A DNA stretch of 64,000 bases from a gamma proteobacterium HIMB30 (GCA_000227525.2 AGIG01000030.1:1-64000); one strand, 5' to 3'; positions 52,760-61,688 are shown, counted from the stretch's first letter. The notes: a model not told the origin generated them from the sequence alone. A program made the numbers and translations.

Positions 52760-53930
52760 TTTGCACCGGTTAAAACCGTATCCGTTCGAGCAACTGGCAG
52801 CACTCTTTGCCGATGCCAAAACACCCGACGACCTCAAACCGATTCCGCTGTCCATTGGTGAACCGCAACACACACCACCGCAGTTTGTCTTAGATGCATT
52901 GGTTGAGCACATGGGGCTCATTGCAAAGTATCCAACGACACGAGGAACAGACTCGCTGCGTCAGTCCATCGGGACCTGGTTGAATCGTCGGTTTTCGCTC
53001 GAAAATGATCCGTTAAATCCTGATACAAACGTCATTCCGGTCAATGGCACCCGTGAAGCGATCTTTGCGGCAGTCCAAGCAGCGGTCGATCGACGCGCTG
53101 GCGGCACGGTTGTGATACCAAACCCGTTCTATCAGATCTATGAGGGTGCGGCATTCATGGCTGGATTAAGCCCTCACTATCTTCCGATCACGGAATCCGG
53201 GCAGCCGGATTATCATGCAGTACCCGATGCCGTCTGGAAGGACTGCCAATTCTGCTTCATTTGCACCCCAGGTAACCCAACAGGGACTGTGATCGATGAG
53301 GCAACACTCGCGATGTTGATCGAGAAAGCACACCAATTTGATTTTTGGCTCGCTTCTGATGAATGCTATTCGGAAATCTATCGAGACACCCCACCAGCAG
53401 GGCTTCTCGAGGTTTGCGCGACAACCGGAAATACCGAATTCAAAAAGTGTCTGGTGTTTCATAGTTTGTCAAAGCGCTCGAACCTGCCGGGGCTTCGATC
53501 CGGCTTTGTGGCCGGTGACGCGGACTTTATTGCACCCTTTTTAAAATACCGAACCTATCACGGTTGTTCGATGTCGATGGCTGTACAAAAAGCGTCGGAA
53601 CTTGCGTGGGCAGATGAGGCACACGTGATCGAAAATCGCGCGCTCTATACTCGAAAATTCAAGCAAGCCGCTGAGATCTTGGGCGATCGAATGAATACCA
53701 GCGATCCTGGTGCCGGTTTTTATCTATGGGCCAAGACACCGATGGCTTGTGATACCTTTAGTCGGGAGTTGTATGAAGCGACTGGTGTCACTGTGCTACC
53801 GGGACAATATCTTGGCCGTGAAGTGAACGGCATCAATCCAGGCGCGGGGTTTGTCAGAATGGCGTTGGTTGCCGAGCCGGATACCTGCCGGGAAGCACTC
53901 GAACGTATTCAATCATTTATCACGGGGTAA
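52746..53930 (+). CDS. dapC: Succinyldiaminopimelate transaminase DapC
   Basis: DapC is a PLP-dependent aminotransferase that makes N-succinyl-LL-diaminopimelate in lysine and peptidoglycan precursor synthesis. The 394-residue fold type I product starts MLNPDLHRLKPYPF, characteristic of DapC. It has CTPGNPTGTV near residues 176-185, an SDECYSEIY segment near 205, and the PLP lysine in SLSKRSNLPGLRSGF near 242. The ATG at 52746 lies within the glnD end and has GGAG at 52733-52736; longer in-frame readings are not supported. It forms a set with dapD and dapE. Confidence 0.95.
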   Translation: MLNPDLHRLKPYPFEQLAALFADAKTPDDLKPIPLSIGEPQHTPPQFVLDALVEHMGLIAKYPTTRGTDSLRQSIGTWLNRRFSLENDPLNPDTNVIPVNGTREAIFAAVQAAVDRRAGGTVVIPNPFYQIYEGAAFMAGLSPHYLPITESGQPDYHAVPDAVWKDCQFCFICTPGNPTGTVIDEATLAMLIEKAHQFDFWLASDECYSEIYRDTPPAGLLEVCATTGNTEFKKCLVFHSLSKRSNLPGLRSGFVAGDADFIAPFLKYRTYHGCSMSMAVQKASELAWADEAHVIENRALYTRKFKQAAEILGDRMNTSDPGAGFYLWAKTPMACDTFSRELYEATGVTVLPGQYLGREVNGINPGAGFVRMALVAEPDTCREALERIQSFITG

Positions 53931-53933
53931 TCC

Positions 53934-54290
53934 ATGGCATTGACAGTGTACGGAATCAAAAACTGTGACTCCATGAAAAAGGCGTTTCAATGGCTTGAAG
54001 CCAATGGCGTGGCGTATGACTTTGTTGATTTCAAAAAAGATCCGCCATCAGCCGATGCGGTTGAGGCTTGGCTTGACGGTGTCGGTGATGCGTTAGTCAA
54101 CACGCGTGGGCCCAGTTATCGTCAACTCCCAGATGCAGTGAAAGATCAATTCACCGGCACGACTCGCATCCAAGCCATCGTCGACAAACCCACCCTGATC
54201 AAACGGCCGCTAATGGTCAATGGTCGCGCAATGACCGTCGGCTTTAATCCTGATCAGTGGACTACCATCCCGAATTTATTAAAAGCTTAA
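53934..54290 (+). CDS. ArsC/Spx-family protein (YffB-like)
   Basis: This is a small thioredoxin-fold protein of the ArsC/Spx/YffB family. The 118-residue product has a single active-site-like Cys in YGIKNCDSMKKAFQWL near residue 11 and the family's KRPLMVNGRAMTVGF motif near 90-104. It lacks the extra Cys pattern of dedicated arsenate reductases. It lies between dapC and dapD, a position conserved in Pseudomonas, where its role is unknown. A link to lysine biosynthesis is contextual only. Confidence 0.88.
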   Translation: MALTVYGIKNCDSMKKAFQWLEANGVAYDFVDFKKDPPSADAVEAWLDGVGDALVNTRGPSYRQLPDAVKDQFTGTTRIQAIVDKPTLIKRPLMVNGRAMTVGFNPDQWTTIPNLLKA

Positions 54291-54300
54291 GGATATCCCC

Positions 54301-55341
54301 ATGGAATGTTTTGCATTTGGACTTGGTGTTGGACACCAAAACTCAGACGATCAGTGGCTCGATACATATTATCCCAAAGCACTGTGCCGACCGGATCCTG
54401 CTGTTGTCCGCATTATTGCGGATGTATTTGGTTGGGATGGTTCAAATCTGACCCGTCAAATCGCGGCTGATGATTTGGATGATTTCTTGGAAGCACTTGA
54501 GGACAGTAACGACGGCGATGCCGAGGGTCTTCTTAAAGCGCTGACACCGCTTGCTGGAACAGAACAACCGCTGGTGATTTGTGCACTCGCGACTGACGAA
54601 AAACCAGAAACCGTGCCAGAGGTCTATTTAAAGCTGTCGATGATTTCGATGCGCAAGATTCAACCACATGGGACCAATCTTGATGGGATGTTTGGGTTAC
54701 TGCCGAACGTTGCCTGGACCAGCCAAGGCCCAATTGATGTCAAGGAACTCGCTCATGCACAGACGCGCGCTCGGGCCTATGGCGAGGTCCTGACCGTACA
54801 CTCTGTTGATAAGTTCCCCCGCATGACCGATTACGTCGTTCCACATGGTGTGCGTATCGGTGATGCATCGCGGATTCGCTTGGGTGCACATTTGGGTGAA
54901 GGCACGACAGTGATGCACGAAGGCTTTATCAATTTCAATGCGGGCACACTGGGTGTCTCGATGGTTGAAGGCCGTATTTCAGCTGGCGTTGTGGTCGGCG
55001 ATGGATCAGATCTTGGTGGTGGATCATCAACCATGGGTACGTTGTCCGGTGGCGGAAACATCATCATTTCTGTCGGCGAACAATGCCTCTTAGGCGCCAA
55101 TGCAGGCCTCGGAATTCCACTGGGAGATCGCTGCACCATCGAATCGGGTCTGTATTTGACAGCCGGATCTAAAGTCAAGTTACTCGACAAAGATGGACAA
55201 GCGGTCGGCACGGTCAAGGCGCGCGAATTAGCGAATACAGACGATTTATTATTCCGTCGAAATTCAGTGACTGGTGAAATCGAATGCTTGGCTAATAAGT
55301 CGGCGGTTGCGCTCAACGATGAGCTACACGCCAATAACTAA
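54301..55341 (+). CDS. dapD: Tetrahydrodipicolinate N-succinyltransferase DapD
   Basis: DapD succinylates tetrahydrodipicolinate in the diaminopimelate pathway. The 346-residue product is of the long (Pseudomonas/Actinobacteria-like) class, not the 274-residue E. coli class. An N-terminal domain (about 1-160) precedes a left-handed beta-helix with hexapeptide repeats (about 170-270, for example GVRIGDASRIRLGAHLGEGT). Glycine-rich GGGSSTMGTLSGGG marks the substrate site. AAGGAT lies ahead of the ATG. Confidence 0.95.
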   Translation: MECFAFGLGVGHQNSDDQWLDTYYPKALCRPDPAVVRIIADVFGWDGSNLTRQIAADDLDDFLEALEDSNDGDAEGLLKALTPLAGTEQPLVICALATDEKPETVPEVYLKLSMISMRKIQPHGTNLDGMFGLLPNVAWTSQGPIDVKELAHAQTRARAYGEVLTVHSVDKFPRMTDYVVPHGVRIGDASRIRLGAHLGEGTTVMHEGFINFNAGTLGVSMVEGRISAGVVVGDGSDLGGGSSTMGTLSGGGNIIISVGEQCLLGANAGLGIPLGDRCTIESGLYLTAGSKVKLLDKDGQAVGTVKARELANTDDLLFRRNSVTGEIECLANKSAVALNDELHANN

Positions 55342-55349
55342 GGATTGTC

Positions 55350-56501
55350 ATGAACTGCCCTGTCCTTGAACTGACTGAAGAACTGATCCGGCGCGAATCG
55401 GTGACACCCAATGATGCCGGCTGTCTCGATATTCTGGGTGCGCGACTTGAGCGTCTCGGTTTCGAGCTTGAGCGTATGGATCGCCAAGGTGTCTCAAATT
55501 TGTGGGCAACCTTTGGTAATCAAGGACCGATGGTGTGCTTCGCGGGACATACTGATGTCGTTCCAACCGGTAATCTCGATGAGTGGACGTCCGATCCGTT
55601 CATTCCAACGACAACGTCGGAGGGAACTCTTCGAGGGCGTGGTGCAGCGGATATGAAATCTTCACTGGCGGCAATGGTCGTTGCCTGTGAAGAATTTCTA
55701 CAACGCACACCAACGCCAGCCGGACGAATTGGTTTTCTGCTAACAAGCGATGAAGAGGGACCAGCAACCGATGGCACTGTGGCAGTTGTTGAAGAATTAA
55801 CCAGACGTCAAATGCAGTCTGGCCAACTTGAAATCGATTATTGCATTATTGGTGAACCGAGCTCAAAAGATTCACTGGGTGACGTTGTTCGGGTGGGACG
55901 ACGTGGATCGCTCAATGCAACGATCACCGTGCACGGGATCCAAGGTCACGTTGCCTATCCAGAATTGGTGGATAACCCAATTCATCACACATCTCGCCTG
56001 ATCGCTGACCTCGCGTCCACCGACTGGGATGGCGAAGCAAACGACTATTTCCCACCGACAAGCTTTCAGGTATCCAATATCAGTGCTGGGACAGGTGCAA
56101 CCAACGTGGTGCCGGGATCTGCCAGCTTCCGATGCAACTGGCGCTTCTCGACCTCAACGTCAGCAAAGCAAATCGAACAGAAAGTGGAGCAACTCATTGA
56201 GGATCTGACCATGGAAGCCTCAATTGAATGGAAATTGTCGGGGGAGCCGTTTTTGACCACTCACGGAGCCTTAACTCAAGCCACCAGTCGAGTCATTCAT
56301 GCAATGACCGGACTCGATACCGACCTGTCAACCGGCGGCGGCACATCTGACGGACGGTTCATTGCAAAACTCGGATGCGAGTTGGTTGAGTTAGGCCCGG
56401 TCAACCGATCGATTCATAAAATCGACGAAGAAGTCAAAATCGAGGATCTTCCGCGTTTAAAAGACCTCTATCAGGGTTTGCTGGTTGAACTGATCGGCTA
56501 G
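55350..56501 (+). CDS. dapE: Succinyl-diaminopimelate desuccinylase DapE
   Basis: DapE removes succinate to give LL-diaminopimelate. The 383-residue M20 metallopeptidase-fold product has His67 and Asp69 in CFAGHTDVVP and Asp in RGRGAADMKSSLA near 101. Catalytic Glu lies in LLTSDEEGPA near 135 and the GTSDGRF segment near 340. It starts 8 nt after dapD. Its TAG stop directly abuts the stop of the converging cold-shock-domain gene. It is the last gene of the map-glnD-dap unit. Confidence 0.96.
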   Translation: MNCPVLELTEELIRRESVTPNDAGCLDILGARLERLGFELERMDRQGVSNLWATFGNQGPMVCFAGHTDVVPTGNLDEWTSDPFIPTTTSEGTLRGRGAADMKSSLAAMVVACEEFLQRTPTPAGRIGFLLTSDEEGPATDGTVAVVEELTRRQMQSGQLEIDYCIIGEPSSKDSLGDVVRVGRRGSLNATITVHGIQGHVAYPELVDNPIHHTSRLIADLASTDWDGEANDYFPPTSFQVSNISAGTGATNVVPGSASFRCNWRFSTSTSAKQIEQKVEQLIEDLTMEASIEWKLSGEPFLTTHGALTQATSRVIHAMTGLDTDLSTGGGTSDGRFIAKLGCELVELGPVNRSIHKIDEEVKIEDLPRLKDLYQGLLVELIG

Positions 56502-56930
56502 TCAATCAACCAGATCAACGTCCTCGGCCTGCGGTCCTTTGCCCGAACGACCGAGCACGTAATTGACTGTCGCACCTTCACGTAACAGATAACGGTTCCG
56601 TCCACGAATTGAGCGGTAATGAACAAACACATCTTCACCATCTTCACGCGTGATGAAGCCAAATCCTTTGGTCGAGTTAAACCACTTCACAGTACCTTCT
56701 TCACGTGGACCCGTCGGGACTGATTCGAAGCGACGGTTTGCGATCACAGACTGCAAAGCACCCTGTGCGAACAGAACCACCACGATAACAATCGCGATCA
56801 ACACACCGGCTTCTGTTTCTGAGCCGGCTTCTGGTTCCATTCCAAAGGATGGCAATAAGAACATCAAAACCAGTGAACCAATGATCGATAAAACAAGTGA
56901 CAAGAATAGTTGGCCAATCGGCTTACGCAT
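56502..56930 (-). CDS. Membrane-anchored cold-shock-domain protein
   Basis: The 142-residue product has two N-terminal transmembrane helices (about 7-27 and 41-62) joined by a short acidic loop. A basic stretch and a CspA-type cold-shock domain (about 77-140) follow. The nucleic-acid-binding motifs are intact: KGFGFI (88-93, RNP1) and VFVHY (101-105, RNP2), plus VKWFN. The most likely topology puts the domain in the cytoplasm, tethering an RNA- or ssDNA-binding module to the inner membrane. The ATG at 56930 with GGAG just upstream is preferred to a TTG six codons earlier. Function unknown. Confidence 0.88.
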   Translation of the reverse strand: MRKPIGQLFLSLVLSIIGSLVLMFLLPSFGMEPEAGSETEAGVLIAIVIVVVLFAQGALQSVIANRRFESVPTGPREEGTVKWFNSTKGFGFITREDGEDVFVHYRSIRGRNRYLLREGATVNYVLGRSGKGPQAEDVDLVD

Positions 56931-57018
56931 GAGAAACTCCAAAAGCAAAGAATGTCGGTTGTGTTAGCAATAGCACAGTAGGTTAGTTGTTGGGTCTAGC
57001 GGAGCAATTTACAAGACG

Positions 57019-57234
57019 ATGAGCCAAGACACGACTGTCGCTGATCTCGAATTTCGCATTGCATATTTAGAGGATCAAATCGACGCACTGAATCGTGAAT
57101 TGGTGCGTCTCAATCGCGATCGCGACCAACTCACCGAAGAGCTTCACGCCCTAGCCAATGTCGTCCGGCCACTGATCGAACAGATGTCACAACTCGGTGC
57201 CAGCGATGATTCTGCACCGCCACCACACTACTGA
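57019..57234 (+). CDS. slyX: SlyX family coiled-coil protein
   Basis: This is a small protein of unknown function. The 71 residues are almost entirely a predicted coiled coil (about residues 7-55, heptads of Leu and Ile with Glu/Arg), and the end is Pro/His-rich (APPPHY), typical of SlyX. It is divergent from the cold-shock-domain gene and 12 nt ahead of apt. The ribosome binding site is distant (GGAG about 14 nt from the ATG). Confidence 0.88.
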   Translation: MSQDTTVADLEFRIAYLEDQIDALNRELVRLNRDRDQLTEELHALANVVRPLIEQMSQLGASDDSAPPPHY

Positions 57235-57246
57235 ATAGGAAGATGC

Positions 57247-57771
57247 ATGAATAATGATGTCATTAGTCGCTTGATCCGGACCTACCCAGATTTTCCAAAA
57301 CCCGGGATCCTCTTTTATGACGTCTCCTCCATCATCGAGAACGTCCAAGGACTTCGTTTGGTCGTTGAATCACTGACGCAACTGGTTGAAGAGACACAAC
57401 CAGACGTGCTCGCAGCAATTGATTCAAGAGGATTCTTATTTGCTCCGCCAGTCGCTCTCGCCTGCGATATCGGCGTTGTTTTAGTCCGGAAATTCGGAAA
57501 ATTACCTGGAGATACCTTTGATGAGTCGTATGGCCTGGAATATGGGGAGGATGTTCTCAGTCTCCAGAAAGATCGCCAACTTCAGGGACAAAAAGTACTG
57601 ATCATTGACGATCTTCTAGCCACCGGTGGAACACTTGCAGCCACCGAAACGCTTCTGGAAAAAGCAGGCGCTACAGTGCTTGGCTCGGCCGTCATCATCG
57701 AACTGGATGGACTTGATGGACGCGCGCGTCTTAAGTATCCCGTATCGAGCTTAACGCAACTCGCCGGATAA
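57247..57771 (+). CDS. apt: Adenine phosphoribosyltransferase
   Basis: Apt converts adenine and PRPP to AMP, recycling adenine released by MTA phosphorylase among others. The 174-residue type I phosphoribosyltransferase has the FPKPGILFYDVSSI N-terminal motif, AAIDSRGFLFAPPVA near 57, and the PRPP loop VLIIDDLLATGGTL near 117-130. Its 3' end overlaps the convergent mtnA gene by 21 nt. Encoding it beside an adenine-releasing MtnP pathway makes functional sense. Confidence 0.95.
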   Translation: MNNDVISRLIRTYPDFPKPGILFYDVSSIIENVQGLRLVVESLTQLVEETQPDVLAAIDSRGFLFAPPVALACDIGVVLVRKFGKLPGDTFDESYGLEYGEDVLSLQKDRQLQGQKVLIIDDLLATGGTLAATETLLEKAGATVLGSAVIIELDGLDGRARLKYPVSSLTQLAG

Positions 57772-58800
57772 CACTGATTGGATATGACGGATTCCGTCTG
57801 ATGTCGACGGTACAATCCCGTGCTCAGTGATGAGACCCGCAACCAACTCACTTGGTGTCACATCAAACGACGGATTTAACACCTTCACCTGAGACGGCGC
57901 CCATTGTTTGTCCTGATACCCAGTGAGCTCCTCCGCTGCACGCTGCTCAATTGGAATCAAATCACCAGAGGCGGTTGAAAAATCAATGGTCGAAACTGGA
58001 CACGCTACATAAAACGGTATGGCATGGCGCTTGGCCATCGTCGCGACCGTGTAAGTTCCAATTTTATTCGCCACATCGCCGTTTGCTGCAACCCGGTCAG
58101 TGCCCACCACCACCATATCGATCAATCCTTGATCCATTGCATAGCCGACCATGTTATCCGCCATCAAGGTGACCGGGATCTGATCTTGCATCAATTCCCA
58201 AGCTGTCAAGCGCGCACCTTGCAAATAAGGTCTCGTCTCACAGGCATAGACTGAAATGTTCTCAAAATCCCGAGACGCCGACCGAATTACACCCAACGCA
58301 GTCCCATATCCCGCAGTCGCGAGCGCACCGGCATTGCAATAGGTCAAAATACGCATGTCGTCGCGGCAAAGACTCGAGCCATGGTCTCCAATCCTCTGGT
58401 TGATGGAAACATCTTCCAACTCGATCGCTTTTGCTTCTTCAAGGAACGCATCAATCACCACGCGAACAGGTGATGAACGTAACTGATCAATGAGCGCGGT
58501 CATGCGATCAATGGCCCACATCAAGTTAACCGCTGTCGGACGGCTGGCGCGAAGTGTTGCGATTTTTTGCAATACTAACTCCCAATCCACCGCAAGATCA
58601 CTGCAGGAGTCCTGCACTGCTCTAGTGACGCCATAGGCCGCGGCAACGCCAATCGCAGGCGCACCACGCACCACCATGTCCTGAATTCCTGCCGAAATTT
58701 CCTCAGCTGACCCACACTTCACATAAGTGACTTCATTGGGAAGTGCCCGCTGGTCCAATAAATAAAGCGCATCATCGGCCCAATACATCGTTTCAACCAT
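57751..58800 (-). CDS. mtnA: 5-methylthioribose-1-phosphate isomerase MtnA
   Basis: MtnA isomerises 5-(methylthio)ribose 1-phosphate, and often 5-deoxyribose 1-phosphate, to the ribulose 1-phosphate form. The 349-residue eIF2B-like product has VVRGAPAIGVAAAYG near residues 43-57, catalytic Cys155 in LTYCNAGALAT, and Asp235 in VGTDRVAANGDVANKIGTY. The ATG at 58800 overlaps the aldolase stop by 8 nt and is preferred to a TTG seven codons upstream. It is the third gene of the mtnP-aldolase-mtnA operon. Confidence 0.95.
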   Translation of the reverse strand: MVETMYWADDALYLLDQRALPNEVTYVKCGSAEEISAGIQDMVVRGAPAIGVAAAYGVTRAVQDSCSDLAVDWELVLQKIATLRASRPTAVNLMWAIDRMTALIDQLRSSPVRVVIDAFLEEAKAIELEDVSINQRIGDHGSSLCRDDMRILTYCNAGALATAGYGTALGVIRSASRDFENISVYACETRPYLQGARLTAWELMQDQIPVTLMADNMVGYAMDQGLIDMVVVGTDRVAANGDVANKIGTYTVATMAKRHAIPFYVACPVSTIDFSTASGDLIPIEQRAAEELTGYQDKQWAPSQVKVLNPSFDVTPSELVAGLITEHGIVPSTSDGIRHIQSVLSGELR

Positions 58801-59464
58801 TGAGCACCCCTTTGCTTTCAAATTGCAGTTTATTGATTCGATAGTCCTGAAATTTCTCGATCACTTGTTGCATCTCTTCATCACTCAGAAGGCACACTAA
58901 GCCAGTCGACCGTGCGATCAGATACTGTTTACACAGCGATTCAATTTCTAACGCGATTGTATAGGCCTCATCCAAAGAACGGCCCCAAGCGATTAGTCCA
59001 TGGTTCGCGATCAAACACGCTTTACGATCCTCAAGCGCCGCTAAGATATTTGATGAGAGCTCTTCAGATCCGAAGAGTGCATAGTCGCAACACTTGATGC
59101 GGTCTCCTCCAGCGATCGCGACCATGTAGTGAAATGCCGGCAAATCCTCCCGCAGGCAAGCGAGCGCTGTCGCATATTCGCTATGTGTGTGGATGATCGC
59201 CTGAGCCTCGCCTTGTGTTCGATAGATGTCCTGATGAAACCGCCACTCAGATGACGGACGATGGTTCTTGGAATGGCTCCCATCAAACTCAACCGCCACA
59301 AAATCACTCTGATTCAGTGCGTGAATCTTGCTTCCAGAGGGAGTAATCAAAAACGAGTTCTCATCGCGTCGGAGCGACAAGTTACCTTCGCTTGACCGAA
59401 TGAGACGATGATCTGCAAGCTTCACCCCAATGGCGACGGCCTGTTCTAAGATCGCGTCATCCAT
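58793..59464 (-). CDS. Class II aldolase, FucA-like (probable DHAP-shunt aldolase, Ald2 type)
   Basis: This zinc-dependent aldolase of the class II aldolase/adducin family has 223 residues and is very close in pattern to L-fuculose-1-phosphate aldolase. Glu73 (SSEWRFH), His92 and His94 (IIHTHSEY) and His155 (IANHGL) fall at the same positions as the catalytic Glu and zinc ligands of E. coli FucA. An FHYMVAIAGGD segment follows the FucA pattern. Between mtnP and mtnA, it is best read as the aldolase of the dihydroxyacetone-phosphate shunt. That enzyme splits 5-methylthioribulose 1-phosphate or 5-deoxyribulose 1-phosphate to DHAP and an aldehyde. MtnB dehydratase belongs to the same superfamily and is the main alternative. 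Confidence 0.85.
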   Translation of the reverse strand: MDDAILEQAVAIGVKLADHRLIRSSEGNLSLRRDENSFLITPSGSKIHALNQSDFVAVEFDGSHSKNHRPSSEWRFHQDIYRTQGEAQAIIHTHSEYATALACLREDLPAFHYMVAIAGGDRIKCCDYALFGSEELSSNILAALEDRKACLIANHGLIAWGRSLDEAYTIALEIESLCKQYLIARSTGLVCLLSDEEMQQVIEKFQDYRINKLQFESKGVLNG

Positions 59465-59473
59465 GGCGAGCTC

Positions 59474-60328
59474 TCACGGATCGAGTATGCACTGCAATTG
59501 ACTCACGAGCTCAGGGTCTTGCGCATGCTCGGCAGTGATTTTTGCATATGCATTGGCCTCTGAACACGCACACGGACGCGCGCACAGGCTATTGACCTGA
59601 CTCAACGCCGCGACAATCGACTTTGACTTGTCACTGTTACTCGTTAAGGTTGCGATCACTTGATCCACGGTCACCGCATCATGATCTGGATGCCAACAAT
59701 CATAATCCGTCACCATTGCCAGCGAGCTGTAGCACATCCCGGCCTCTCTCGCGAGTTTCGCTTCTGGCATATTGGTCATGCCAATCACATCGCAACCCCA
59801 CGAACGGTACAAATTAGACTCCGCTTGCGAGGAGAATTGCGGACCTTCAATCGCCACATAGGTTCCACCAGCATGCACTGAGACATGCGCTTGCTGTGCT
59901 GCTTCAAGCACCCGTTGGTTGAGATTCGAACAGACTGGATGCGCCATGGAGACGTGACCTACACAGCCATTGGCAAAAAACGAATTCACACGTTGCACGG
60001 TTCGATCGATATATTGATCAACCAGAACAAAATCACCGGGCGCATGTTCTTCCTTTAATGAGCCAACTGCGCTCACAGACAAAATACGTCTAACACCCAA
60101 TGACTTCAAAGCCCAAATGTTCGCCCGATAGTTGATCCCGGTCGGCGACAGTCGATGTCCGCGACCATGACGTGGCAAGAATGCAAATTGTTGATCACCG
60201 ATGACCCCAGTCAGGATTTCGTCTGAGGGCTCTCCAAAAGGAGTCTTTACAGCCACCCAATTTGACTCACGCAGACTATCGATGTCGTAAACGCCACTAC
60301 CGCCGATGACTCCAAAAACCTCACTCAT
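59474..60328 (-). CDS. mtnP: S-methyl-5'-thioadenosine phosphorylase MtnP
   Basis: MtnP phosphorolyses methylthioadenosine (and often 5'-deoxyadenosine) to adenine and the ribose 1-phosphate derivative. The 284-residue PNP/MTAP-family product has GVIGGSGVYDI near the N-terminus, a PRHGRGHRLSPTGINYRAN segment near 53-71, and the ATDYDCW-like VTDYDCWH motif near 215 that marks adenosine rather than inosine specificity. The ATG at 60328 with AAAGGTGG upstream is preferred to a TTG six codons earlier. A Cys-rich CARPCAC patch near the C-terminus is also seen in relatives. It is the first gene of the salvage operon. Confidence 0.93.
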   Translation of the reverse strand: MSEVFGVIGGSGVYDIDSLRESNWVAVKTPFGEPSDEILTGVIGDQQFAFLPRHGRGHRLSPTGINYRANIWALKSLGVRRILSVSAVGSLKEEHAPGDFVLVDQYIDRTVQRVNSFFANGCVGHVSMAHPVCSNLNQRVLEAAQQAHVSVHAGGTYVAIEGPQFSSQAESNLYRSWGCDVIGMTNMPEAKLAREAGMCYSSLAMVTDYDCWHPDHDAVTVDQVIATLTSNSDKSKSIVAALSQVNSLCARPCACSEANAYAKITAEHAQDPELVSQLQCILDP

Positions 60329-60366
60329 GATCACCACCTTTGCCAATCATTCCGACCATACAACGA

Positions 60367-61365
60367 TCAACCCTGGACTGCTCGTTGGGTTGCCTTTTTT
60401 TGATGTCGCTTACGTCTCGCATCCATTTGTCGCTTCTCAAACGTCTGAACATCCATTCCAACGTGACGCTCACCTCGAGATTCCGCTAACTCAATCTGCT
60501 GTTGGCGCATCCGAAACCGTTCTCTCTGGGTATCCGAATATTCATCGACACAGTGATGGCACTGAACCCCCATCACAAACTCCGGTCGCGTTTTATCGTC
60601 TTTCGTAATTGGACGGCGGCAAGCATGGCATTGGTCAAATTCACCTGGTTCGAGTTGATGGTTCACCGTGACGCGGTTATCAAAAACGAAACATTCGCCT
60701 TCCCATGTACTCTCGGTATGCGGCACTTGTTCGAAGTAATTCAACACTCCGCCCTTGAGGTGATAGACCTCTTCAAAGCCTTGCTCGAGTAGATAACTTG
60801 TTGATTTTTCACACCGAATCCCTCCGGTGCAAAACATAGCCACCTTTTTATGCTTCTTGGGATCTAAATTGTCAGCCACCCACTCTGGAAACTCACGAAA
60901 GGTCTTGGTTTCCGGATTGATCGCACCCTTAAAGGTGCCGACCTCATATTCGTAGTCATTACGGGTATCAATAGTGATAGTTTCTGGATCAGTAATCAGC
61001 GCGTTCCAATCCTCTGGCATCACATAACGTCCGACCTTCATTTTTGGGCTGATTCCCGGAACACCCAGTGTGACGATCTCTTTTTTGAGTTTGACCTTCA
61101 TGCGATAAAACGGCACACCTTCAGCGTCCATTAATGACTCTTTATATTCCAGGCGATCAAAACGCCCATCGGCGTCAAGCCATTGTTTGACCGCATCAAT
61201 TCCCTCACGAGTCCCAGCAATGGTCCCGTTGATTCCCTCTTCAGCAAGCAATAACGTGCCTCGTAATCCATGACTGATACAGGTGTCCAGCAATGGGGCA
61301 CGGATCGTCCGATAATCGGGGAGCTCGACAAACTGATAAAGCGCCGCGACAACCAACTGGTTCAT
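60367..61365 (-). CDS. trhO: tRNA uridine(34) hydroxylase TrhO (YceA), rhodanese family
   Basis: TrhO hydroxylates U34 of certain tRNAs towards 5-carboxymethoxyuridine. In 332 residues there is an N-terminal acylphosphatase-like domain (about 1-95). A rhodanese domain with catalytic Cys179 in [15 protein letters not shown] follows, then a C-terminal region with CHAC and CHHC pairs likely to bind zinc. The basic C-terminus is Lys/Arg/Gln-rich. The ATG overlaps the bolA stop by 4 nt, so the two genes are translated together. Confidence 0.94.
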   Translation of the reverse strand: MNQLVVAALYQFVELPDYRTIRAPLLDTCISHGLRGTLLLAEEGINGTIAGTREGIDAVKQWLDADGRFDRLEYKESLMDAEGVPFYRMKVKLKKEIVTLGVPGISPKMKVGRYVMPEDWNALITDPETITIDTRNDYEYEVGTFKGAINPETKTFREFPEWVADNLDPKKHKKVAMFCTGGIRCEKSTSYLLEQGFEEVYHLKGGVLNYFEQVPHTESTWEGECFVFDNRVTVNHQLEPGEFDQCHACRRPITKDDKTRPEFVMGVQCHHCVDEYSDTQRERFRMRQQQIELAESRGERHVGMDVQTFEKRQMDARRKRHQKKATQRAVQG

Positions 61366-61682
61366 CGTGGATCCTTCTTCATCCCACCATGACAGGGTGG
61401 TGATGACAGGCGCTCAGGGCTGTCTGCCCACTCAGACTCTGTGAAGCATTGCATCGCCAAAGCATGTACGCCCTGCTTGAGTGCTTCATCAGCCGCTTTG
61501 TATACCAGTTGATGGCGCTTCACACGCGATAAGCCATCAAACGCCTCGGAGACAATCACAAGCCGAAAATGGGTTTCTGAATTTTTAGGGACATTATGAC
61601 CATGACTCTCATTATCCAAATCACAGACTGATGGATTGAGCGCATGGACCAAGGATTCTCGAAGTAAGTTTTCTAATTTCAT
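61362..61682 (-). CDS. BolA family protein
   Basis: This BolA-like protein would pair with a monothiol glutaredoxin to handle iron-sulfur clusters; E. coli BolA also affects morphology. The 106-residue product has the family core: [23 protein letters not shown] (His and Cys-loop region, about 28-50) and [17 protein letters not shown] near 53-69. The C-terminal tail ends [12 protein letters not shown]. The ATG at 61682 lies 7 nt after a perfect -10 box and lacks a ribosome binding site, so the message may be leaderless. A GTG eight codons upstream would place the -10 box inside the gene and is rejected. Confidence 0.88.
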   Translation of the reverse strand: MKLENLLRESLVHALNPSVCDLDNESHGHNVPKNSETHFRLVIVSEAFDGLSRVKRHQLVYKAADEALKQGVHALAMQCFTESEWADSPERLSSPPCHGGMKKDPR

Positions 61683-61688
61683 CGGGTA

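Noticed and set aside
57751-59464. Reading the aldolase as MtnB of the universal methionine salvage pathway
   Set aside because: The residue pattern follows FucA through the whole length and no mtnC, mtnD or mtnE genes accompany it; kept as an alternative, not the main call.
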